Shown: positions 1 through 5,243 of the stretch, in pieces
How the letters are laid out: every line of letters starts with the position of its first letter
How positions within the stretch are numbered: the stretch's first letter is position 1
Source: an uncultured Bacteroidales bacterium
GTDB taxonomy: Bacteria; Bacteroidota; Bacteroidia; Bacteroidales; JAUNSR01
Assembly: GCA_947074245.1 (NCBI GenBank)
Contig: CAMTOW010000189.1
Location: 1-5,243 of the forward strand
Reading direction: 5' to 3'
Length of the DNA: 5,243 bases
Translations under genes and position numbers: made by a program
Notes under the pieces: model-generated
What the model was told of the DNA's origin: nothing
The model's input: only the letters and a program-made list of their open reading frames with translations
Databases searched by the model: none

Positions 1-8
1 GAGAGTCT

Positions 9-1022
9 ATGATAGAGAGAATAATCATTCTGGAAAATGTCGATCCCGTAGTTTTCTACGGAGTCAATAACAGCAACATCCAGTTGCTGAAGACGCTTTA
101 TCCCAAATTGCGTTTTGTCGCTCGTGGTCATCTGTTGAAGGTGATCGGCGATGAGAAAGAGACCGCCGAATTCGAGCAGATCATCCGAAAGCTGGAGCAA
201 TATTGCGAAGAATTCAATATTATGAACGAAGAGGTAATTGTTGACTTCGTAAAAGGGCAGCAGCCTGTGGAGAAGAAACAAGACAACTTGATCATTCATG
301 GTGTCAACGGCAAACCCATTACTTCGCGTACCCCCAATCAAAAGAAACTCGTCGATGCGTTCCAGAAAAACGATCTGGTGTTTGCGCTCGGGCCTGCCGG
401 TTCGGGAAAGACATACGTCGCCATCGCTCTGGCTGTAAAAGCATTGAAGAATAAAGAGGTCCGAAAGATCATATTGAGCCGTCCTGCGGTTGAGGCGGGC
501 GAGAAGCTCGGCTTTCTTCCGGGCGAGATGAAAGACAAGCTCGATCCGTATTTGCAGCCTCTTTACGATGCGCTTCAAGATATGATCCCCGCGGCCAAGC
601 TGAAAGAGCTGATGGAAAGCAATGTGATTCAGATCGCTCCGTTGGCCTATATGCGCGGCCGTACCCTAAGCGACGCGGTGATTATTCTCGACGAAGCCCA
701 AAATACGACGACCCATCAGATTAAGATGTTCCTGACTCGTCTCGGTTTGGGCGGAAAGATGATCATCACGGGAGATATGACCCAGATCGACTTGCCTCAT
801 TCGGTGACATCGGGGCTCGTGCAGGCTCGCAAGATCCTAAACGGAGTGCCTGGCATCGCTACCGTAGAGTTCGATAAGAAAGACATCGTCCGCCATAAGC
901 TCGTGCAGCGTATCGTTGAGGCGTATGATCTCTATGATGAGCAGGTACGAAAAGCTCGGCAAGCTCTCAAAAATGAGAACGAACATAACCATCCGACACA
1001 GAATCCACCGATTCCGGAATGA
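9..1022 (+). CDS. phoH: PhoH-family ATPase (PhoH/YbeZ-like)
   Basis: A cytoplasmic P-loop ATPase of the PhoH family, 337 residues, which is normal for the YbeZ/PhoL-like form. Residues 1-100 form the usual N-terminal region, and the ATPase core runs from about 105 to 310. Visible motifs are Walker A GPAGSGKT (128-135), the family motif SRPAVEAGEKLGFLPG (157-172), Walker B VIILDEAQN (224-232) and TGDMTQIDLP (254-263). Relatives are linked to RNA metabolism, ribosome maturation and, in some species, phosphate starvation; the exact substrate is unsettled, so the role here is inferred from family. In many bacteria the gene neighbours ybeY, but here purC follows. The ATG start has only 8 bases of window upstream and matches the usual MIE-type N terminus. 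The C-terminal tail (about 322-337) is polar and proline-rich, and its last codons lie inside a terminator hairpin. The family call is certain, the biological role is not. Confidence 0.95.
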   Translation: MIERIIILENVDPVVFYGVNNSNIQLLKTLYPKLRFVARGHLLKVIGDEKETAEFEQIIRKLEQYCEEFNIMNEEVIVDFVKGQQPVEKKQDNLIIHGVNGKPITSRTPNQKKLVDAFQKNDLVFALGPAGSGKTYVAIALAVKALKNKEVRKIILSRPAVEAGEKLGFLPGEMKDKLDPYLQPLYDALQDMIPAAKLKELMESNVIQIAPLAYMRGRTLSDAVIILDEAQNTTTHQIKMFLTRLGLGGKMIITGDMTQIDLPHSVTSGLVQARKILNGVPGIATVEFDKKDIVRHKLVQRIVEAYDLYDEQVRKARQALKNENEHNHPTQNPPIPE

Positions 1023-1069
1023 TACATTTTCGTATCATCCGGTCCTACGGTGTATTCTGTGTCTTTTTT
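995..1069 (+). terminator. Long intrinsic terminator overlapping the phoH 3' end
   Basis: The outer arms 995-1010 and 1048-1063 are complementary over 16 positions with one mismatch. An inner stem pairs 1014-1025 with 1032-1042, with a single bulged A, around a short loop. Six T residues (1064-1069) follow the 3' arm directly, and no T tract lies on the other side, so it acts on the + strand. The phoH stop codon (1020-1022) lies within the inner 5' arm, so translating ribosomes should compete with folding. It separates phoH from purC transcriptionally, fully or in part. The structure was found by eye and no folding energy was calculated. Confidence 0.82.
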
Positions 1070-1121
1070 ATGATATGAGATTCTATTTTCATCAAGAAAC
1101 CAATATTTCAGAATTTTTAAA

Positions 1122-2075
1122 ATGAAGAATGCTTTAACAAGAACTGACTTTAACTTTCCGGGTCAGAAAGGTGTATATCACGGTAAGGTACGTGATGTTT
1201 ACAACATTAATGATGAGTTGCTGGTCATGGTCGCTTCAGACCGTATCTCGGCTTTCGATGTGATTTTGCCCGAAGGTATTCCTTATAAAGGACAGGTGTT
1301 GAATCAGATCGCATCGAGCTTCCTCGACGCTACGTCTGATATCGTTCCGAACTGGAAAATCGCTACTCCCGATCCGATGGTGACGCTGGGTGTGAAATGT
1401 GAGCCGTTCAAAGTGGAAATGGTGATTCGTGGCTATCTTACAGGTCATGCCTGGAGAGAATACAAAGCCGGAAAACGTATGATCTGTGGTGTTCCGATGC
1501 CCGACGGTATGGTTGAGAATCAGAAATTCGAAACTCCGATCATTACGCCTACAACCAAGGCTGATACGGGTCATGATGAAGATATTTCAAAAGAAGAGAT
1601 CATCGCTCAAGGTATCGTAAACAAAGAGGATTACGAACAGCTTGAAAAATATACGCACGCTCTTTATCAGAGAGGTTGCGAGATGGCGGCTCAGAAAGGT
1701 CTAATCCTGGTCGATACGAAATATGAATTCGGAAAAGCAAACGGCGAGATCATCCTGATGGACGAGATTCATACGCCCGATTCTTCCCGTTATTTCTATG
1801 CCGAAGGATATGCGGATCGCTTAGCGAAAGGCGAACAGCAGAAACAGTTGTCGAAAGAGTTCGTACGCCAATGGTTGATCGAAAACGGCTTCCAGGGTCA
1901 GGAAGGACAGCAGGTTCCTTTCATGTCCGAAGAGTATTGCACCAGTGTTTCCGATCGTTATATCGAGCTTTATGAGCATATTCTAGGCGAAAAATTCGTA
2001 AAAGCCGATATTAATGATGTAGCTTCGCGTATTGAAAAGAACGTGACAGACTTCATTAATAGTTATAAGAAATAA
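1122..2075 (+). CDS. purC: Phosphoribosylaminoimidazole-succinocarboxamide synthase (SAICAR synthetase)
   Basis: A cytoplasmic enzyme of de novo purine synthesis that joins CAIR and aspartate using ATP to give SAICAR. The 317-residue length fits the longer, yeast Ade1-like form rather than the roughly 240-residue form of many bacteria. Visible motifs are the nucleotide-binding GKVRDVY (21-27), SDRISAFD (39-46), the signature region CEPFKVEMVIRGYLTGHAW (93-111), TPTTKAD (142-148), LILVDTKYEFG (194-204) and DEIHTPDSSR (214-223). The chosen ATG is preceded by an A/T-rich stretch (TTTTTAAA) with no Shine-Dalgarno motif, as is usual in Bacteroidetes. The 99-base gap from phoH contains a terminator, so purC probably has its own promoter, though I find no clean -7 box there. 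Its stop codon shares a base with the ubiE start, which implies one transcript with ubiE. The identification is very secure. Confidence 0.97.
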   Translation: MKNALTRTDFNFPGQKGVYHGKVRDVYNINDELLVMVASDRISAFDVILPEGIPYKGQVLNQIASSFLDATSDIVPNWKIATPDPMVTLGVKCEPFKVEMVIRGYLTGHAWREYKAGKRMICGVPMPDGMVENQKFETPIITPTTKADTGHDEDISKEEIIAQGIVNKEDYEQLEKYTHALYQRGCEMAAQKGLILVDTKYEFGKANGEIILMDEIHTPDSSRYFYAEGYADRLAKGEQQKQLSKEFVRQWLIENGFQGQEGQQVPFMSEEYCTSVSDRYIELYEHILGEKFVKADINDVASRIEKNVTDFINSYKK

Positions 2076-2818
2076 TGTCGGTAAAATACAAAGCTGAAAA
2101 AGTAACTCCTTATCAGGGCGACGAATCGAAAACGGTTCAGGTAGAACGGATGTTCGATTCGATCGCTACAACCTACGATACGCTCAATATCACCCTTTCT
2201 ATGGGGATCGACCGGATCTGGCGCCGTAAGGCTCTTGATACGCTTCGTCCTTACGCTCCAATGCGTATGCTCGATGTGGCTACCGGTACGGGCGATCTGG
2301 CGATCCTTTCGGCTCGTCGTCTTCAACCGCAGCAGATCGTGGGGATTGATCTTTCGGAAGGGATGTTGGCTGTCGGTCGCGAAAAGGTGAAAGCCGAGAA
2401 TCTCGAATCGGTTATCACGTTGGAATGTCAGGATTGTTTGAATCTCAACTTTCCCGACGATACGTTCGATGCCATCACGGTTGCCTTCGGTGTACGCAAT
2501 TTCGAGAACCTCGAAAAAGGTTATGCCGAAATGTATCGTGTGCTCAAGCCGGGAGGCGTATTGCTCGTTCTGGAATTATCCACACCCGAGCGTTTCCCGA
2601 TGAAGCAGCTTTATCAGTTCTATTCCGCATCGGTGATACCGACCGTCGGAAAGCTGATTTCAAAAGACGCTTCGGCATACGATTATCTCAACAAATCGGT
2701 CAAGGTGGTTCCGCAAGGGGAGGAGATGGCTTCCATCTTCCGCAACACCGGTTTCCGCGACGTACGCTTCGAGCGCTATACGTTCGGAATATGCAGTTGC
2801 TACCGGGGAGTGAAATGA
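2075..2818 (+). CDS. ubiE: Demethylmenaquinone methyltransferase (UbiE/MenG)
   Basis: An S-adenosylmethionine-dependent C-methyltransferase that converts demethylmenaquinone to menaquinone, the last step of menaquinone synthesis, acting at the inner face of the membrane. The 247 residues match the family. The first UbiE signature appears as YDTLNITLSMGIDRIWR (34-50), with I where the pattern usually has another residue near the His position. SAM motif I is LDVATGTGD (66-74), FGVRNF is at 138-143, and the second signature is RVLKPGGVLLVLELS (155-169). There are no membrane segments. Because Bacteroidales respire with menaquinone, the MenG activity is the likely one; a ubiquinone role is not expected. 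The ATG overlaps the purC stop by one base (TAATG), so translation is probably coupled to purC. A strong terminator follows within 40-75 bases, ending the unit. Confidence 0.95.
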   Translation: MSVKYKAEKVTPYQGDESKTVQVERMFDSIATTYDTLNITLSMGIDRIWRRKALDTLRPYAPMRMLDVATGTGDLAILSARRLQPQQIVGIDLSEGMLAVGREKVKAENLESVITLECQDCLNLNFPDDTFDAITVAFGVRNFENLEKGYAEMYRVLKPGGVLLVLELSTPERFPMKQLYQFYSASVIPTVGKLISKDASAYDYLNKSVKVVPQGEEMASIFRNTGFRDVRFERYTFGICSCYRGVK

Positions 2819-2855
2819 TTTTCGGGGATGTATCATCCGAATTACCCATAAAACA

Positions 2856-2893
2856 AAAGCGACCTCATCTCAGATGGGGTCGCTTTCGTTTTT
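2856..2893 (+). terminator. Intrinsic terminator after ubiE
   Basis: The arms 2856-2869 and 2873-2886 form a 14-base stem with one G-U wobble in the + strand RNA, closed by a three-base TCA loop. CG and then five T residues (2889-2893) follow. On the - strand the wobble becomes an A-C mismatch, so the stem favours the + strand reading, although a short T run also lies on the opposite side and it may work weakly both ways. It ends the purC-ubiE transcript 38 bases after the ubiE stop. Confidence 0.85.
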
Positions 2894-2944
2894 GGGATTC
2901 GTTCCGACTTCCGACGCGTTGTTGCGCCCGAACCGAACCGATAT

Positions 2945-2985
2945 AAAAAGAGAGGAGCCGGAAGTGAAAACTTTCGGCTCTTCTC
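2945..2985 (-). terminator. Intrinsic terminator after the ROK kinase
   Basis: The arms 2950-2964 and 2971-2985 form a 15-position stem around a six-base loop. Read on the - strand, the stem is followed directly by five T residues (complement of 2945-2949), placing it 28 bases beyond the kinase stop codon. The - strand RNA has two A-C mismatches, which are G-U pairs in the + strand RNA, so the stem is somewhat better in the + direction but only the - direction has an adjacent T tract. It could also serve as a back-up barrier for read-through from ubiE. Confidence 0.72.
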
Positions 2986-3013
2986 AGATTGTGTTTTAGA
3001 ATAAGGAGATTTA

Positions 3014-3982
3014 TTATTTAGCTTCCCAGCCCAATGCGCTTGCGCCCAATACAGCCGCGTCACTTTCTTTAAGTTCAGAGAAAATAACTTTAATCTTACC
3101 TTTCCAGATGTTCAGGATGTTACGTTCCATCGCGTCAACAATCGGATCCATAATCATATCACCTGCACGAGATAGACCACCGAATAGGATGATCGCTTCA
3201 GGAGCAGAGAATGCAACGAAGTCAGCGAAAGCTTCACCCAGGATCGTTCCTGTATACTGGAAGATCTCCTGTGCAAGAGCGTCACCCGCTACTGCAGCTT
3301 CGTAAACGTCTTTTGATGTGATCTCGTTGTTCGGGATCTGACGCAACAAGCTTGCTTCTTTACGGATCTCAAGGAATTCACGAGCCGTACGTGCTACTCC
3401 GGTTGCAGAAGCATACGCTTCAAGACATCCGTTACGACCGCAACCGCATGCGCGACCGTTTGGTTTACGTACGATAACATGACCCAATTCACCTGCAAAA
3501 CCATCATGACCGTAAACAAGCTGTCCGTTGATCACGATACCGCTACCTACACCTGTTCCAAGTGTGATCATGATGAAATCTTTCATGCCGCGAGCAGCTC
3601 CGTAAGTCATCTCACCGATTGCAGCAGCGTTCGCATCATTTGTTAGGTTTACCGTGATACCGAATTTTTTAGTCAGCATCTCAGCCAATGGAATTACGCC
3701 TTTCCAAGGTAGGTTCGGAGCGAATTCGATGTTGCCTGTATAGTAGTTACCGTTTGGTGCACCTACACCGATACCTTTGATTTTATCTGCACCGCCAACT
3801 TCCTCGATAAGTTTAGAAAGTTCCTTGTGCAAATCTTCAACGTAATCGTTCACATCAAGATATTTCTGTGTTTTGATCGAGCTGCTTGAAATTACCGAAC
3901 CTCTCGCATCAACGATTCCGAATACTGTGTTTGTGCCGCCAATGTCAATACCGACTGCATACGGCTTGTTTGTGGTTATCAT
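3014..3982 (-). CDS. ROK-family sugar kinase (glucokinase-like)
   Basis: A cytoplasmic ATP-dependent hexose kinase of the ROK family, 322 residues from the chosen start, a normal length. Visible motifs are the N-terminal phosphate-binding GIDIGGTN (11-18), the catalytic aspartate D116 in NLTNDANAA, the LGTGVGSG loop (141-148), GELGH (164-168), and the zinc-binding stretch with C179, C181 and C186 leading to E188. Together with H168, these are the usual zinc ligands and sugar contacts of kinases, not ROK repressors, and there is no N-terminal helix-turn-helix. The substrate is probably glucose and perhaps N-acetylglucosamine or mannose; Bacteroides fragilis RokA is a possible close relative, but sequence reading cannot decide. 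The reading frame can be extended 11 codons to a TTG at 4015, but that codon lies in the -7 promoter box, so the ATG at 3982 is preferred. It ends in two in-frame stop codons (TAATAA) and is a single-gene unit. Confidence 0.95.
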   Translation of the reverse strand: MITTNKPYAVGIDIGGTNTVFGIVDARGSVISSSSIKTQKYLDVNDYVEDLHKELSKLIEEVGGADKIKGIGVGAPNGNYYTGNIEFAPNLPWKGVIPLAEMLTKKFGITVNLTNDANAAAIGEMTYGAARGMKDFIMITLGTGVGSGIVINGQLVYGHDGFAGELGHVIVRKPNGRACGCGRNGCLEAYASATGVARTAREFLEIRKEASLLRQIPNNEITSKDVYEAAVAGDALAQEIFQYTGTILGEAFADFVAFSAPEAIILFGGLSRAGDMIMDPIVDAMERNILNIWKGKIKVIFSELKESDAAVLGASALGWEAK

Positions 3983-4012
3983 ATGGTTTAAAGGGTTTTT
4001 GTTCACTTGCGG

Positions 4013-4020
4013 CAAAGATA
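4013..4020 (-). promoter_or_regulatory. Bacteroidetes -7 promoter element for the ROK kinase
   Basis: On the - strand these eight bases read TATCTTTG, an exact match to the TAnnTTTG -7 element of the primary Bacteroidetes sigma factor. Transcription would begin some 5-8 bases downstream, giving an untranslated leader of roughly 25 bases before the ATG at 3982. I do not see a convincing TTTG-type -33 element at the usual spacing, and the upstream sequence is very AT-rich. An eight-base degenerate match can occur by chance, but its position is right. Confidence 0.65.
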
Positions 4021-4182
4021 ATTTATTAATCGGTTATACGGTATCATATTTTAGAAAAAAGAGAGATTAAATGCATTACAACCAGTTGAATTTTATGTTT
4101 TCAATCTTAAAAAAGGTTAAATTGTTCGTTTTTGGAAGTAAATTGAACCATTAGTCCAAAAGCTTTATAATCAATGTCTAAT
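4021..4182. other. AT-rich intergenic spacer without a recognisable gene
   Basis: This is most of the 264-base gap between the ROK kinase and the glucosaminidase gene. It is strongly AT-rich, has no credible reading frame of its own, and no tRNA-like or riboswitch-like structure that I can recognise. Its left edge abuts the kinase promoter and its right edge abuts the terminator of the upstream gene. It probably holds the kinase's upstream control region, including a small inverted repeat TTGAA-N9-TTCAA near 4086-4104 of doubtful meaning. Confidence 0.5.
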
Positions 4183-4224
4183 AAAAAAAGGAGAGAAAAA
4201 TCGAATGATTTTTTTTCTCTCCTT
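4183..4224 (-). terminator. Intrinsic terminator after the glucosaminidase gene
   Basis: The arms 4188-4200 and 4212-4224 are complementary (AAGGAGAGAAAAA with TTTTTCTCTCCTT); the inner part can also pair through ATC/GAT in an alternative register. On the - strand the stem is followed by a run of T residues (complement of 4183-4189). It begins 22 bases past the stop codon of the gene to its right. No T tract follows on the + strand, so it acts only on - strand transcripts. Confidence 0.82.
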
Positions 4225-4246
4225 AACAAATCCGGTTCTGCAAACG

Positions 4247-5158
4247 TTACCGTAAGCGTATTTCGTCACCTTCCATCGGTACGTATTCGGGTGTTTTTTT
4301 ATTCATCGAATATAAGTTTTTGATCTTGATGCCATACATCTGCGAGATTTCATGCATCGACTCCTCGGCCGCTACGCGGTGAAAACGAGGCATATCCCGG
4401 TTGGCTCGGCTCTTTTTGCGTTCGAGATAAACGATGTTGCCCCGCAGAAGCGGAAAGCCTTTAGGCACTTCGTTGAAACTGCGCAGGCTGCGGGCGCTGA
4501 GATCAAATTCTTTGGCAATCTCTTCGTACGAATCTTCGTCACGCGCCACAACGTAGATCAGACCCAGCTTGTTTTTAAAGACAGAGTGTGTGGCGTAATT
4601 CGAGGGCAGAGTCTCTGTTTTCTTATCGGATTTCGGACGCACGAACTTCTTGTCATATTGGTGCAGTTCGTAATCTTCAATGATTTTAATCAGTTTGGTG
4701 GCATACGATCGGTCGGTCGCATAGCCGCATTTCTGTAAACCGCGTGCCCATCCTTTATAATCCTTGATATTGAGGTTGAAGAGTCTCTGATAATGGTCGC
4801 GTTCGGTCAGAAATTTCGAATGGTCTTCATACGATTGGCGCGCATTGTTGTATTTGCGGAAGCACTCATTGCGTCGGTCGTCATTGTGATAGATTTTGCG
4901 ACCGTTCCATCCGTGGCATTTGATCCCGAAATGGTTGTTGGCCTCCCGTGCCAGTCGTCCTTTGCCGGCTCCGGATTCCAGCAGACCCTGAGCCAGCGTG
5001 ATACTGGCCGGAATCTTGTATTTATGTTGATTCTCTATCGCGACGGACTTGTATTGATCGATATAGCGTACATAGTCCTGGTTTTTGTTTTGAGCCGAAG
5101 CTGTCAGACAAAAACAGAGCGAAAAAAGAAAAAAGACAACGGATTTGAAAAAGTTCAT
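4247..5158 (-). CDS. Secreted glucosaminidase-domain protein (GH73-like) with two LysM-like repeats
   Basis: A probable peptidoglycan hydrolase, 303 residues, exported to the periplasm or envelope. Residues 1-22 form a signal peptide: K5, a hydrophobic core at 7-19, and an A-S-A cleavage site before Q23. Residues about 29-170 match the mannosyl-glycoprotein endo-beta-N-acetylglucosaminidase (GH73/FlgJ-like) fold. They include ITLAQGLLESGAGKGRLA (53-70) with the likely catalytic glutamate E61, NNHFGIKCHGW (74-84), and GYATDRSYATKL (145-156), whose tyrosines are typical of the family. Two divergent LysM-like modules follow, about 199-246 (IYVVARDEDSYEEIA start) and 258-302 (FHRVAAEESMHEIS start), which would bind glycan strands. 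The likely reaction is cleavage of the GlcNAc-MurNAc backbone during wall growth or separation. The start ATG is the only one that yields the signal peptide. It has its own terminator and no partner gene in the window. The family call is firm, the exact bond cleaved is inferred. Confidence 0.93.
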   Translation of the reverse strand: MNFFKSVVFFLFSLCFCLTASAQNKNQDYVRYIDQYKSVAIENQHKYKIPASITLAQGLLESGAGKGRLAREANNHFGIKCHGWNGRKIYHNDDRRNECFRKYNNARQSYEDHSKFLTERDHYQRLFNLNIKDYKGWARGLQKCGYATDRSYATKLIKIIEDYELHQYDKKFVRPKSDKKTETLPSNYATHSVFKNKLGLIYVVARDEDSYEEIAKEFDLSARSLRSFNEVPKGFPLLRGNIVYLERKKSRANRDMPRFHRVAAEESMHEISQMYGIKIKNLYSMNKKTPEYVPMEGDEIRLR

Positions 5159-5243
5159 AAGAGTGATACGGTGTTTTCTGATATTTATCGTGTGTTTAAA
5201 GTGGCTTAAAAAACAAAATGTTACGAATTGAGTCGTGAAAGCT

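Noticed and set aside
1070..1121. A purC promoter with a -7 box around 1084-1091 (TATTTTCA)
   Set aside because: Two of the six defined positions of TAnnTTTG fail and no -33 element is evident, so it is not listed although a promoter is expected here.
2821..2841. A small hairpin just after the ubiE stop
   Set aside because: The stem is short, needs a two-base bulge and has no T tract; the real terminator lies just downstream.
2425..2946. A 173-codon open frame on the + strand overlapping ubiE
   Set aside because: It lies in another frame of ubiE, whose protein has all family motifs; the translation is rich in Arg and Cys and resembles no family.
4021..4182. A small RNA or riboswitch in the AT-rich spacer
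   Set aside because: There is no conserved-looking structure, and the small inverted repeat of five bases is expected by chance in such AT-rich sequence.
5101..5123. A lipoprotein signal (C15 or C17) in the glucosaminidase
   Set aside because: The residues before these cysteines are L and F, not G/A/S, and an A-S-A signal peptidase I site follows.
4352..5209. Two long + strand open frames opposite the glucosaminidase gene
   Set aside because: They are antisense shadows of a gene with a signal peptide and catalytic motifs; their products show no recognisable domain.
5159..5243. A promoter for the glucosaminidase gene
   Set aside because: The - strand has an ATTTTG stretch near 5213-5218, but it lacks the TA of the -7 box and no partner element lies at proper spacing.

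Overview
The window looks like ordinary Bacteroidales chromosome. The evidence is an AT-rich intergenic sequence with no clear Shine-Dalgarno motifs before the starts, a TAnnTTTG-type -7 promoter element, and protein sequences resembling Bacteroides/Parabacteroides versions of PhoH, PurC, UbiE/MenG and a ROK kinase. The genus cannot be fixed from the sequence alone. There are five complete protein-coding genes. I see no RNA genes, mobile elements, CRISPR arrays or phage genes.

Left half (1-2893, + strand): phoH, purC and ubiE lie in the same direction. A long hairpin with a T6 tract begins inside the last codons of phoH and should end or attenuate transcription before purC. purC and ubiE overlap by one base (TAATG) and are very likely translated as a coupled pair. 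A strong hairpin terminator follows ubiE.

Right half (- strand): a ROK-family sugar kinase converges on ubiE, and a secreted glucosaminidase with LysM-like repeats lies upstream of it. Each has its own intrinsic terminator, so they look like separate transcription units. A good Bacteroidetes -7 box lies just upstream of the kinase and argues for an ATG start 11 codons inside the longest possible reading frame.

Functionally this is housekeeping: an RNA-associated ATPase, a purine biosynthesis enzyme, the last step of menaquinone synthesis, hexose phosphorylation, and peptidoglycan cleavage. The kinase and the hydrolase could meet in amino-sugar metabolism, but nothing here shows it directly. 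I found no convincing undescribed system. The most useful observations concern gene boundaries and transcription ends.
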